From Nesterenkonia ebinurensis (GTDB lineage Bacteria; Actinomycetota; Actinomycetes; Actinomycetales; Micrococcaceae): DNA of 64,000 nucleotides. A program made the position numbers and the translations under genes. Each line of letters begins with the position of its first letter. Positions within the stretch are counted from its first letter, which is position 1. The stretch spans positions 1-64,000 of the forward strand of contig NZ_VWNF01000047.1 in the NCBI RefSeq assembly GCF_008711175.1, written 5' to 3'. Of the stretch, positions 1 to 8,649 are shown in pieces. The notes under the pieces are model-generated. The model was not told where the DNA came from, did not search any database, and worked only from the letters and a program-made list of their open reading frames with translations.

Positions 1-283
1 CGATCACATAATCGGTGTCCAGGTAGATAGTGGTGACGGTGATATGCCCCTCGGGCTCCGAGCCGCACAGCACGTTCGCACCGAGAATCATCACGTCGCC
101 GACGTTGACGGGCTTCTGCCCGAACTCGCTGAACAAGATCGCCGAGCCCGACCTGATGACGATCACCTTCACACAGTCGTACGCCACCGGGCCGACCGGC
201 GAATGGATCGTCCGCGTTCGCGCGAGGATCGGTGCGAAGCCGAGTTGTTCTTCCGTGCCAGCGCGTTCGGGTGCGAGGTACAT
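1..283 (-). CDS. AraC-type regulator with N-terminal cupin domain (partial)
   Basis: The 94 visible residues are the N-terminus of a protein that starts with ATG at 283 and runs off the left edge. The frame opens with MYLAPERAGTEEQLGF and contains a beta-rich stretch (IVIRSGSAILFSEF, then VNVGDVMILGANVLCG) typical of the cupin ligand-binding half of AraC-family regulators found on actinobacterial mobile elements. The DNA-binding half is not visible, so the AraC assignment is by resemblance of the N-terminal half only. A free-standing cupin protein is the main alternative. It lies on the same strand as the efflux gene that ends at 402. Confidence 0.5.
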   Translation of the reverse strand, partial: MYLAPERAGTEEQLGFAPILARTRTIHSPVGPVAYDCVKVIVIRSGSAILFSEFGQKPVNVGDVMILGANVLCGSEPEGHITVTTIYLDTDYVI

Positions 284-401
284 GAGGGGGTGTCATCGGG
301 TGTGCTGGCCTGGCCCCGGCCGGCGTGCGCGTGCCCGGCTCACGACATCGGTGGATGCCGGATTGGGCACGCGCACGGCGCGGGTGCGGGTCAACGTCAA
401 C

Positions 402-1991
402 TCAGGCTCCGGCGGGCTGGTTCGTGCGCGGGGTCTTGATGAACAGCGCCAGCACCGCGGCGGCGAGCACGGTGATGATGGCGACGGTGAATACCGTGTC
501 GAGGGCGTTCAGGAACGTCAGATGCGCCGCCTGGATGACCTCGCCGGCGATGGGGTCACCGAGTTGTTCGCGGAGCTGTTCTTGGGCACCGGCGGGGAAC
601 CCCAGGGCGACGCTCTCCCGCAGCCCGCCGTCGCCACCGAGGTCCGCGGCGAGTTCAGCGGGTGCGCTGGTCGCCCGGACCGCCTGGGCGAAGGTCTGGG
701 CGACGATCGAGGAGATGATGCTGCCGAAGACGGCAATGCCCAGGGTGCCGCCGAGCTGTTGGGTGGCTTGCTGGATGCCGGAGGCGACGCCTGACTGTGC
801 TTCGGGGGCGCTGCCGACCACGAGGTTAATGGCCGGCACCAGCAGGAACCCGGCACCGGCGCCGGCGAGCAGCAGTGCGGGCGCCAGGCCCAGCACGGAA
901 GAGTCGGTGTCGAGGCCGAGCAGGATGAGCAGCGAGCCTGTGATGGCTCCGGCCCCGATCAGGACGGTGCCGCGGCTGCCGAGGCGTTCGGTGGTCCATC
1001 CGGCTAGGGGTGAGGCGATGGTGAAGATCGCGGTCAGCGGGAGCATCGCCAGGCCGGTGGCGACGGCGGTCTTGCCCTGGACGCCTTGGAAGAAGAACGT
1101 CAGGTAGAACATGATCGCGAAGAACACGAACATGGTCACCACGCTGAGCACGCAGCCGATGGCGAAGGTCCGGTCACGAAACAGGGCCAGGGGCACCATC
1201 GGTCGGCGCGCCCGGGCCTCGATGAGGATGAACACTCCGAGCAGTACGAGCCCGGCGACGAGGAAGCCGATGGTGCTGGCGGTCCACCCGTTTTCCTGGA
1301 TGGCGGTGATGCCCCAGATGACGGCGACCATCGAGGCCACCAGGGTGATCGCTCCGGCGAGGTCGAGCCGGTCGCGCGACTGGGGCGGGGAGTGCCGCAG
1401 CACCCGCGCACCGACCAGCACGGCCAGCAGTCCGAAAGGCAGGTTGACCAGGAACACCAGGTGCCAGCTCCCCAGCGCCATCAACGCCCCACCCAGCAAC
1501 GGCCCCGAGGCCAGAGCGGCGGCAGTGACCGCACCAAAGACACCGAGCGCACGGGGCAGCGCGCCGGAGGGAAACGCGGTGCGGATCAGCGCGAGCCCGG
1601 CCGGGCCGATCGCGGCGGCGAAGACCGCTTGCAGGACGCGCCCGCCGATCAGCATCTCCACGCTCACCGATACCCCGCACACCAACGAGGCAAGGGTGAA
1701 GCCGCCGACGCCGATCAGGAAGACCCGCTTGTGCCCAAGCCGGTCGGCCACCGTGCCCGCGGGGATCAGCAGACCGGCGAAGACCAGCAGGTAACCGGTG
1801 GTGACCCACTGGATCTGAGCCGGGCTGGCGGCCAGGTCCGCGGCGATCGCGGGGTTGGCGACCGAGACGATCGTGCCGTCGAGCTGGATCACCATGATCC
1901 CCAGCGCGACCGCCAGCAGCGTCAGCCACGAACGTCTGCTCACCCGCTCGGGAGCGGTCGGTGGGCTGTCGTGGTCGGGTGAAGTCGTCAT
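402..1991 (-). CDS. MFS drug efflux transporter, DHA2 (EmrB/QacA) family
   Basis: This 529-residue protein is an inner-membrane proton-coupled exporter of the 14-helix DHA2 family. It shows the family motif LDGTIVSVANPAIAADL in the first helix, a conserved cytoplasmic loop GTVADRLGHKRVFLIG, and a regular run of hydrophobic segments to a short hydrophilic tail. ATG at 1991 was chosen because AAAGGA lies just upstream; an in-frame extension to 2054 would run through the operator repeats. The gene is divergent from a TetR regulator with three operator-like repeats between them, so it is probably repressed by that regulator and induced by its substrate. The substrate cannot be told from sequence. 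Confidence 0.88.
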   Translation of the reverse strand: MTTSPDHDSPPTAPERVSRRSWLTLLAVALGIMVIQLDGTIVSVANPAIAADLAASPAQIQWVTTGYLLVFAGLLIPAGTVADRLGHKRVFLIGVGGFTLASLVCGVSVSVEMLIGGRVLQAVFAAAIGPAGLALIRTAFPSGALPRALGVFGAVTAAALASGPLLGGALMALGSWHLVFLVNLPFGLLAVLVGARVLRHSPPQSRDRLDLAGAITLVASMVAVIWGITAIQENGWTASTIGFLVAGLVLLGVFILIEARARRPMVPLALFRDRTFAIGCVLSVVTMFVFFAIMFYLTFFFQGVQGKTAVATGLAMLPLTAIFTIASPLAGWTTERLGSRGTVLIGAGAITGSLLILLGLDTDSSVLGLAPALLLAGAGAGFLLVPAINLVVGSAPEAQSGVASGIQQATQQLGGTLGIAVFGSIISSIVAQTFAQAVRATSAPAELAADLGGDGGLRESVALGFPAGAQEQLREQLGDPIAGEVIQAAHLTFLNALDTVFTVAIITVLAAAVLALFIKTPRTNQPAGA

Positions 1992-2003
1992 CACAATTCC
2001 TTT

Positions 2004-2062
2004 CTTGTGCACTGCGCAAGTCCTACTTGTGCACCGTACAGGAGACTTGCGCACCGCACAAG
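2004..2062. promoter_or_regulatory. Three 17-bp operator-like repeats between efflux and TetR genes
   Basis: Three related 17-bp imperfect palindromes start at 2004 (CTTGTGCACTGCGCAAG), 2026 (CTTGTGCACCGTACAGG) and 2046 (CTTGCGCACCGCACAAG), spaced 22 and 20 bp apart, roughly two helical turns. The consensus is CTTGYGCAC-Y-GYRCAAG. The third repeat overlaps the likely -35 (TTGCGC, 2047-2052) of the TetR gene, whose -10 is TAGAGT at 2071-2076. The first lies next to the efflux ribosome binding site. This layout fits autorepression plus repression of the transporter. Confidence 0.75.
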
Positions 2063-2083
2063 AAGGCTCGTAGAGTGGGGCTC

Positions 2084-2731
2084 GTGGCCACCGAACGACT
2101 CGACCGGAAGCGCGTCATCGACGCCGCCGTCACCCTCTTGGACGCCGAAGGCCTCGACGCGCTAAGCACCCGACGACTCGGGGCAGTGCTGGACGCCTCG
2201 GCAAACGCGATGTACTGGCACGTCGGGAACATGGACAACCTCGTCGGCCTCGCCGCCGACACCGTCTTCGCCGAACTCGAACTGACCAGCGGCAGCGAGT
2301 CGTGGCGGGATCGGCTCGCTGCCACCTCCCGCGAGCTGCGCGGACTGTTCACCCGCCACCCCTGGCTGACCGCCGCATTCAGCGCCAACCCCCGCATCCA
2401 CGGACCAGGGATCGTGCGGTTCCAGGACCACCTGCTCCAGGTTTGCCACCAGGCCGGCTTCACCGGCTTCGACCTCGACTGGGCCGGCGCGACCGTGTTC
2501 TCCTACGTCATCGGCGACGCCTGGGGCCAAACCCCGCCCCCCGGCATCCAGTCGTCGGACACCGCGGCGGAGCTGGTGGAGCAGGTCAAGGACGACCTCG
2601 CCGACTACCCGCTGCTCCTGGAGCGCTACACCGCCCTCGCCAACGCTGACCCGGCCGACGTCAACGACGCCAGCTTCGAGTTCGGACTCCGCACCCTGCT
2701 CGACGGACTCCAGGCCCACCTCGACCGCTGA
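2084..2731 (+). CDS. TetR-family transcriptional repressor
   Basis: The 215-residue protein has an N-terminal TetR helix-turn-helix (DAAVTLLDAEGLDALSTRRL through ANAMYWHVGNMDNLV, roughly residues 10-52) followed by a helical ligand-binding domain with the segment HPWLTAAFSANPRIHGPG. GTG at 2084 is preferred because the -10 box TAGAGT ends 7 nt before it, giving a leaderless transcript. GTG at 2075 is in frame but overlaps that box. It is divergent from the DHA2 transporter and very probably controls it and itself through the repeats at 2004-2062. Confidence 0.88.
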   Translation: MATERLDRKRVIDAAVTLLDAEGLDALSTRRLGAVLDASANAMYWHVGNMDNLVGLAADTVFAELELTSGSESWRDRLAATSRELRGLFTRHPWLTAAFSANPRIHGPGIVRFQDHLLQVCHQAGFTGFDLDWAGATVFSYVIGDAWGQTPPPGIQSSDTAAELVEQVKDDLADYPLLLERYTALANADPADVNDASFEFGLRTLLDGLQAHLDR

Positions 2732-2769
2732 GGTGCGACCGCGTAGAAGGGAAGCCGGATTCGTGAGTC

Positions 2770-3882
2770 CTAGTGCGGCATGGTCATGACACCGAGGCCT
2801 TGCGCCGCCTGAAGTGGGAGGACGCCGTTTCCCAGGGCGGCGAGCTGCTGATTGTCGGTGAGTCCATGATCGGGGTTGGTGACCCAGCCTGGTTCGAGTC
2901 CCATGAGCCACTCCACGAACTCCGGCGCGGGCCGTGGCCCCTTCGCCTCGCTCAGGAGCGCTGGCGTTGGCGCGCGTCTTCCGGTGATGTGTTCCCATCG
3001 GGCGATGGCTGGGGCGTAGCGTCCCCAGCGGTGAAGATGTCCTCGATCAGGAACCACAGCCTCTCGGACTCGGCGCTCTGCCTCGGTGAGCCATCGGGTC
3101 CGTGCAGGGCGAGGTCGATGATTTGGTGCGACAGCGCGATCGTCCCGCGACGGGCTCGCACCTGTTCCAGGCTCTCGCCACCGCGGGAGGAGTCGGAGGC
3201 CAACGGTGTCCGGAACAGGACGGTCGGCGAGGACGAAGACACGGAACCGCTGATGCGGAGCGCCGATGGCGGATGCCGGTAGGCCGATCCATCGCGCATC
3301 GCGCCGCAGGTCGGCCAGGTCTCCCGCCACGGCGCCAAGCGCCCGGAGAGGTCGGGCTGGCTCGTCTCCCAGATGCCACGGGTCGGGTTCCACCTCGCGA
3401 AGGGTTGCGCTCGCTTCGTCGGCGGGGGTTGCGGTGGCGGGGTTGCTTCGGGCATCGGTTGCTCCTTCCGGGAGGTTGCGGACCGCTGGTGCGGAGAGCA
3501 GACCGCGCACGTTCTCGATCACCACGAACTCCGGCTGCAACGCCTCGATTGCTGCCGCCATGTGCGACCAGAGCCCCGAGCGAGTGCCGGGTGCGAGTCC
3601 GGCTTGCTTGCCCACGGTCGAGACGTCTTGACAAGGAAAGCCGCCGCAGAGGATGTCCACTGGTGGCACGGCGTTCCAGTCGATGGTGGCGATGTCGCCC
3701 AGGTTCGGGGCGTCGGGCCAGTGGTGGGCGAAGACTCGGGCGACGGGTTGGTTGAGTTCGGAGAACCAGATGGTCTCGGCGTTGAAGACGTGCTCGACGG
3801 CGAGGTCGAGGCCGCCGTATCCGGAGAACAGCGACCCGACCCGCAAGCGACGGCCATAAGACGGGGCGGCGTGGTCGTGCAT
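2770..3882 (-). CDS. DNA (cytosine-5)-methyltransferase, orphan
   Basis: The 370-residue protein has the ordered C5-methyltransferase motifs: I (SLFSGYGGLDLAVEH) near residue 17, IV with the catalytic cysteine (GGFPCQDVS), VI (IENVRG), VIII (QRFRVFVLADR) and X (AALGNGVLPLQAAQG). It transfers a methyl group from SAM to cytosine in DNA. The start ATG at 3882 has GGAG five bases upstream. No restriction endonuclease gene is next to it, so it is probably a solitary methylase protecting the mobile element from host restriction. The target site is carried in the variable middle region and cannot be predicted here. Confidence 0.9.
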   Translation of the reverse strand: MHDHAAPSYGRRLRVGSLFSGYGGLDLAVEHVFNAETIWFSELNQPVARVFAHHWPDAPNLGDIATIDWNAVPPVDILCGGFPCQDVSTVGKQAGLAPGTRSGLWSHMAAAIEALQPEFVVIENVRGLLSAPAVRNLPEGATDARSNPATATPADEASATLREVEPDPWHLGDEPARPLRALGAVAGDLADLRRDARWIGLPASAIGAPHQRFRVFVLADRPVPDTVGLRLLPRWREPGTGASPSRDDRAVAPNHRPRPARTRWLTEAERRVREAVVPDRGHLHRWGRYAPAIARWEHITGRRAPTPALLSEAKGPRPAPEFVEWLMGLEPGWVTNPDHGLTDNQQLAALGNGVLPLQAAQGLGVMTMPH

Positions 3883-4255
3883 GAGGGCTCCGGCAGTTCG
3901 GTGACCCCGGGCCCGAACCCCTCACGGAGCCCATCGCCGGGCTGATCACCTGCCAGGTGCACGAACTCGCTCAACTTCCGCTGATGCCTCGCTGACGAGA
4001 CGCCGAAGCGCACACGCTTCCAACCGTCAGGCCAAGGCCGATCTGCCTCTCGCTCAGCCCGCCATCGGAGCTGCCACGCCTCTTGCAGGTCGAGGGGGAA
4101 GGTCCCGAATCAACGCAGAGTTGACAGTGCGGGCGGGTGCTGGGGTGTGAATGCCTCCGTGGTCCGTGTGGGCCTCGTTGTCCGTCAAAGGCATCGACGC
4201 GGTGTGGTAACTTCAGGTTGGCATTGTCTAATCAAAGTTTACCGTTGGAGTGGGG
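3883..4255. other. Gap between methyltransferase and recombinase operon
   Basis: No convincing intact gene was found in these 373 bases. On the minus strand a frame open from about 4117 down into the methyltransferase start reads protein-like (for example LQEAWQLRWRAEREADRPWP), but it has no ATG and overlaps the methyltransferase, so it may be a gene remnant. The 60 bases before the recombinase start are AT-richer and probably hold its promoter. Confidence 0.4.
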
Positions 4256-5365
4256 TTGTCGATCGAGGTTCCGGGGTCCGCGCACTTGGTGCTGGCTTCC
4301 GGCGTCGTGCATCTGGACGAGCAGGCGGCGGTGTTCGAGGCGATGCTGGTCGGCTGGGAGCGGCAGCAGAAGTCGCGGCTGCTGTCAGATGCGACGATCG
4401 AGCCGCGGATCGCGTTACTGCGGCGTTTCACCGAGTTCGCGGGGTCGTTCCCCTGGCAGTGGAACGCGGGCGACGTGGAGGACTTCACGGTCTCGCTGAT
4501 GAGCGGCGGCGCGCGGCTGGCGCCGTCGACGATCCGCAGCTATCACCTGACGTTGCGGATGTTCTGCGACTATCTGCTCGACGGCCGCTACGGGTGGACG
4601 ACCGAGTGCGAGCAGCGGTTCCGCGCGATCCCGTCGCAGGTCTGTCACGACTTCAACACGGTCGCGCATCTGAGCGAGTACGAAGGCCGCCCGGGCCGGC
4701 GGCCGTTCACCTACGACGAGTTGCAGCACCTGTTCGACTTCCTCGATACTCGCGTCGAGCGGGTGCAACGCTCGCGCCGCAAGGGCGCGTGGGCTGCGTT
4801 GCGGGACGCGCAGATGGTGAAGACCTGCTACGCCTACGGGTTGCGCCGCCGGGAGCTCTGCAACCTCGACGTTGCGGACCTGCGCCCGAACCCGCACATG
4901 CGCCAGTGGGGCAGCTACGGCGCGGTGCACGTCCGCTACGGCAAGGGCGTGCGCGGCGGCACACCGCGCCGGCGCACGGTGCTCACCGTCCCGGAGCTCG
5001 ACTGGGCCGTCGACGGGCTGCGGCAGTGGGTCGAGCAGGCCCGTCCGCTGCTGGAGCCCGGTGCGAGGGGCGCGCTCTGGCTGACCGAGCGCGGGCAGCG
5101 GATTTCGGTGAAGACGATGGATCACCGCTTCGCCTGGCTGCGCGAGCAGGCCGGGCTCGATGCGGACCTGTCGCTGCACTGCCTGCGGCACTCGTATGTC
5201 ACGCATCTGATCGAGTTCGGCTACCCAGAGCGGTTCGTCACCGAGCAGGTCGGCCACTCCCACGCCTCCACGACCGCGATCTATACGTCGGTATCGAACG
5301 ACTTCAAGACCAAGACCCTCAAGGCCGCGCTCGCGCGCGTCTACGAACCACGGGAGGAACGATGA
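4256..5365 (+). CDS. Tyrosine recombinase, first gene of a three-gene recombinase operon
   Basis: This is a site-specific DNA recombinase of about 369 residues with a SAM-like core-binding N-terminal domain (APSTIRSYHLTLRMFCDYLL near residues 85-105) and a C-terminal catalytic domain. The visible catalytic residues are the first arginine (AYGLRRRELCNLDVADL), the H-x-x-R box (LHCLRHSYVTHL), the second histidine (VGHSHAST) and the nucleophilic tyrosine (AIYTSVSND). TTG at 4256 is preferred because GGAG lies 6 nt upstream; GTG at 4250 abuts that GGAG. Its stop overlaps the next start (ATGA at 5362). It probably acts with the next two proteins. Confidence 0.88.
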   Translation: MSIEVPGSAHLVLASGVVHLDEQAAVFEAMLVGWERQQKSRLLSDATIEPRIALLRRFTEFAGSFPWQWNAGDVEDFTVSLMSGGARLAPSTIRSYHLTLRMFCDYLLDGRYGWTTECEQRFRAIPSQVCHDFNTVAHLSEYEGRPGRRPFTYDELQHLFDFLDTRVERVQRSRRKGAWAALRDAQMVKTCYAYGLRRRELCNLDVADLRPNPHMRQWGSYGAVHVRYGKGVRGGTPRRRTVLTVPELDWAVDGLRQWVEQARPLLEPGARGALWLTERGQRISVKTMDHRFAWLREQAGLDADLSLHCLRHSYVTHLIEFGYPERFVTEQVGHSHASTTAIYTSVSNDFKTKTLKAALARVYEPREER

Positions 5366-5697
5366 CGAGGAAGCTGACGATGCTTTGGCATCTGCGCCAG
5401 CTCATGGCCGCGAAGGGCATGTTCCAGACCACCGACCTGATGGAGCCGCTGCACGAGCGCGGCATCGAGCTGTCCCGGCAGATGGTGCACCGGATCGTCA
5501 CCAAGCCGCCACAACGGATCAACACCGACCTGCTTGCCGCGCTCTGCGACATCCTGGACTGCACCCCCTCCGACCTGCTCGAACTGCACGTCGACCAGCA
5601 GCGCCAGGCGCCCGCGGTGGGCGATCACGGACCGGGCATCGGCGATATCAGGCCAATCCGCGCCCGAGTGCGCCGCCCTGACGGCATCGACGAGTGA
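5362..5697 (+). CDS. XRE-type helix-turn-helix protein of the recombinase operon
   Basis: This 111-residue protein has a Cro/CI-type helix-turn-helix (MLWHLRQLMAAKG, then ELSRQMVHRIVTKPPQRI and LAALCDILDCTPSDLLEL, roughly residues 6-70) followed by a polar tail. The start overlaps the recombinase stop by 4 bp after GGAGGAACG, and its own stop overlaps the third gene (GTGA at 5694), so the three are translationally coupled. Small HTH proteins in this position accompany tyrosine recombinases in actinobacterial mobile elements. Whether it regulates the operon or helps assemble the recombination complex is not known. Confidence 0.8.
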   Translation: MTRKLTMLWHLRQLMAAKGMFQTTDLMEPLHERGIELSRQMVHRIVTKPPQRINTDLLAALCDILDCTPSDLLELHVDQQRQAPAVGDHGPGIGDIRPIRARVRRPDGIDE

Positions 5698-7150
5698 CCG
5701 AGTCCCGGTTTCGGGAATGCGTGCGCTGCGGGCTGGTCGGCACGACGATGATGCTCCCGACCGGGCCGATCTGCTACCGCTGCCGACGCAACATCGCCTA
5801 CCACCCCGCCGTCTGCCCGGAGTGCTTCGAGCTGCGCCCGATCGCCTACCCGTCGATGTCGAGCTACGGCGTTCTGGTCTGCGCTGGCTGCGCGGGTGAG
5901 GTCTCGGTGTTCGCCTGCGCCCAGTGCGGGAGCGAGGCTCACCCCTACGGGGCCATCCGCTGCGCACGCTGCATCCTCGCCGAACGCCTCACCGCACTGC
6001 TGACCGACCCTGCCACGGGCGCGGTCCACATCGGGCTGCGACCTCTCTATGACGAACTGGCCGCCGCGGCGCGCCCGCAGAGCGTGCTCACCTGGCTGAA
6101 GAAGCCGCCCGCGACCGGCGCGAGGCTCCTCGGGCTCATGGCCCGGGGCGAGCTGCCAATCAGCCACGACACGTTCCGGGAATTACCCGCGGACCGTTCG
6201 CACAACTACCTGCGCGATCTGCTCGCCGCAACCGGCGTCCTGCCGCTCTACCAGGCTCCTATCGAGCAGATGGAACGCTGGCTCGACATCGCTCTCGCGC
6301 CACTGGCCGCCGACGACTCCGGGCTGATCGGCCGCTACGCCCGCTGGCACCTGCTACGGCACCTGCGGCAGGTTGCCGAGCGCGGGAACCTGACCAAGAC
6401 TGCCCTCTACGGCGCGCGCTCGAACGTCAACGCCGCGACTCGCCTCGCCCGCTGGGCCACCAACCACCACGCCACGATCGCGAGCCTGACCCAACCGCAG
6501 CTGGAGTCCTATCTCGCCGAGCGCCCCGGCGCCCGCAACAGCCTGCAAGGTTTCGTCGCCTGGCTCGGCCGGACCCGGGCCAATCCCCGCATCAGCATCC
6601 TCACCCGCAAGTCAACCTTGCCCGAGGTCATCGTCGCCGACGCTGACCGCTGGGAACAGATCGACCAGCTCCTCCACGACGAGCAGATCGCCCTCTACGC
6701 CCGCATCGGTGGCTTGTTCACGCTCCTGTTCGCCCAGCCGTTGCAGACCATCGTCGCGATGCGCGCCAACCAGATCACCATCAAAGAAGACGGCCGGGTC
6801 CTCGTCACCTTCGACACCATCCCGATCGAGATGCCACCCGGACTGGACGAGCTGATCCGCCGCTACCTCCGCAACCCGGCACCGGCTCGATCGCCGACCG
6901 AGACCACGGCTGGCTGTTCCCCGGCAGGCACCCCGGCCGTCACATGGTCAGAGAGAACTTCCGCGCCAAGCTCGTCGCCAACGGCATCCGCCCCGGCCGC
7001 TCCCGCCACTCCGCGACCTTCGCACTCGCCACCAGCATCCCCGCTCCTGTCCTCGCCAAGCTCGTCGGCATCACCGACGGAACCGCGGCACGCTGGGCCA
7101 CCCTCGCCGCCCGTGACTGGAGCGGCTACATCAGCGACCGCGCCCGCTGA
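5694..7150 (+). pseudogene. Third recombinase-operon protein, zinc-ribbon plus recombinase-like domain, frameshifted
   Basis: The N-terminus (first about 100 residues) holds four CxxC pairs (CVRCG, CYRC, CPEC, CAGC, CAQC, CARC), indicating zinc ribbons. A middle helical domain follows and then a degenerate tyrosine-recombinase-like C-terminus (RPGRSRHSATFALAT ... ARWATLAARDWSGYISDRA). The reading frame breaks near 6883. Up to RRYLRNPAP it is in the frame of 5694, and from GSIADRDHGWLFPGRHPGRH it continues one frame over to the stop at 7148-7150. Adding a single base in the run at 6882-6884 restores one 485-residue protein. This may be a true mutation, a sequencing error or a programmed shift. 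Confidence 0.72.
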
Positions 7151-7156
7151 CCCTAC

Positions 7157-7594
7157 TTAGCGCAGCGCTTCGATCGCGTCGGCCAGCTCGCGGACCGGCA
7201 GACGCCCGTCCAGTTCGACAGTCGCCCCTCGCCGAAGGAGAGGTTCGACATCCACCACATACTGCCGAATCTCGGCCTGCTGGTCCGTCGAGCGCCCATA
7301 CGGGTTGTTCGTCCGAGTCGCGGCGCGCTCGATCAGAACCTCGACCGGAGCGCTCAGCAGCACCACATGCTCGAACCGGTCATAGAAGCGGCCCTGGTTC
7401 TCGACGGTCCCCGAGACCACCACGTCATCGTGACGATCCAGCAGCGCGCTCATCCGAGGCTCATCCCATACCGCACCGGGCAACTCCCAACCGTCGTAGT
7501 CGGTGTCAACGGTCAGACGTCCACGTCGAGCAAGCTCCTCAAGCAGCGTCGACTTCCCCGCGCCCGACATGCCGGTGACGAGGATGCGAGCCAT
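7157..7594 (-). CDS. Small P-loop nucleotide kinase-like protein
   Basis: The 145-residue protein begins with a Walker A motif (ILVTGMSGAGKSTLLEELARRG) and continues with VDTDYDGWELPGAVWDEPRM and an Arg-rich lid-like segment (ERAATRTNNPYGRST). This is the layout of small shikimate/gluconate-kinase-like or adenylate-kinase-like ATPases. The phosphate acceptor cannot be named. The ATG at 7594 lies 6 nt downstream of a TAGGCT box (7601-7606, minus strand), suggesting a leaderless transcript. It is divergent from the hypothetical gene at 7726 and convergent with the recombinase operon. Confidence 0.75.
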   Translation of the reverse strand: MARILVTGMSGAGKSTLLEELARRGRLTVDTDYDGWELPGAVWDEPRMSALLDRHDDVVVSGTVENQGRFYDRFEHVVLLSAPVEVLIERAATRTNNPYGRSTDQQAEIRQYVVDVEPLLRRGATVELDGRLPVRELADAIEALR

Positions 7595-7725
7595 GACCCA
7601 AGCCTACGCGGCCACTACTCGGACCACTTGAATACGGCACCTGCACCAGCAAAGCGGGCTCTGCGGCGACACGACCGGAGGTCGCTGCCGCCGGATGTCC
7701 ACACTTCCTGCCTACGCTTGAAGGC

Positions 7726-8583
7726 ATGGCAGACCAGGACCAACAGCATCTGAGTTCGCTCAAGTCGTTCGTTCTGCGTGCTCGTCGCATCCGCGCTCAC
7801 TCCCTGGCGAAGGACGCCCGGCTTCTCGTGAAGCTGCACAATCCGCAGTTCAAGGTTCTCTTCACGCCGGCCACCGGAGCGATGAAGGTCGTGCTGGAGC
7901 TTCCTCCTGAGGAGCAGGTTGAGAGCGCAGCGGCCCGTGTCCGCCCACTGATCCTCAACGACGAGGACACCTATCACGCCAAGGTGATGAACGCTCTTCT
8001 CCACTTTGGCCGGAAGGGCAACCTGCCGGAAGAGGACATCAAGGTGCTGCGGGGATGGAAGAAGGAGTGGGCCAAGGTCAACCCGAAGGGAAAGACTCTC
8101 GGCTTCTACGAGGTGAGAGTTCAGATGCCGGAAGAGGCCGAGGCCCGGATCAGCGACAACGCCTTGGCCTTTTCCTGGATCTATGGAGACGTGGTTCACG
8201 CTGATGCCGCCCGGCGCGAGGAGGGGCGGATCTACGGAGTTGAAGAGCGTTTCAGAGCAGCTGTCCCTGTGGTCGTCCGACTCATGACGCTCGCTATGGT
8301 GACGCTCACTATCACGGAACGGTTGAACGCTCGCGGAGTTCTGCCTGACCTGGGTGGCGTCTTCGACGAGGACGTCGTCGTATCTGACGAGGCTCAGGAG
8401 GTAGAGACTCGCGTCTATGTAGCCGAGTACGACGAGAACGGAAACATCCCTGCTCCACCAGCGATGGATGAGGAGTTTGGAGAGGGATGGAAGCCTTTCG
8501 CAGAGGTCTTTGGCGCCTTAGCGCCCGGCCAAGAAGGTAGTCGAGAAGAACCAGAGGAGGCTTCTCCCTCCACCTCGGATTGA
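7726..8583 (+). CDS. Uncharacterised acidic protein between recombinases and relaxase
   Basis: I do not recognise this 285-residue protein. It begins MADQDQQHLSSLKSFVLRAR, has an alternating charged core with a segment FGRKGNLPEEDIKVLRGWKK, a hydrophobic helix near residue 185 (VVVRLMTLAMVTLTITERL), and a very acidic, low-complexity C-terminus (EEPEEASPSTSD). There is no signal peptide. Base composition looks lower in GC than the flanking recombinase and relaxase genes, suggesting separate acquisition. The start has GAAGG just upstream and a TACGCT box 7 nt before it. Confidence 0.65.
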   Translation: MADQDQQHLSSLKSFVLRARRIRAHSLAKDARLLVKLHNPQFKVLFTPATGAMKVVLELPPEEQVESAAARVRPLILNDEDTYHAKVMNALLHFGRKGNLPEEDIKVLRGWKKEWAKVNPKGKTLGFYEVRVQMPEEAEARISDNALAFSWIYGDVVHADAARREEGRIYGVEERFRAAVPVVVRLMTLAMVTLTITERLNARGVLPDLGGVFDEDVVVSDEAQEVETRVYVAEYDENGNIPAPPAMDEEFGEGWKPFAEVFGALAPGQEGSREEPEEASPSTSD

Positions 8584-8649
8584 GTTGCATCGGCGGAGCC
8601 TTCGCCGCATGGTGTGCCTCACGTGGAGCGGCGGCTTGCACCTAGCGTC

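Noticed and set aside
3519-4013. 164-codon minus-strand frame overlapping the methyltransferase start
   Set aside because: It overlaps conserved methyltransferase motifs in another frame; only its upstream part looks protein-like, so it is mentioned as a possible remnant.
4147-5697. A 516-codon frame containing the XRE protein as its C-terminus
   Set aside because: The first 400 codons are out of frame with the recombinase and read as low-complexity Arg/Ala; the XRE gene starts at 5362 with its own ribosome binding site.
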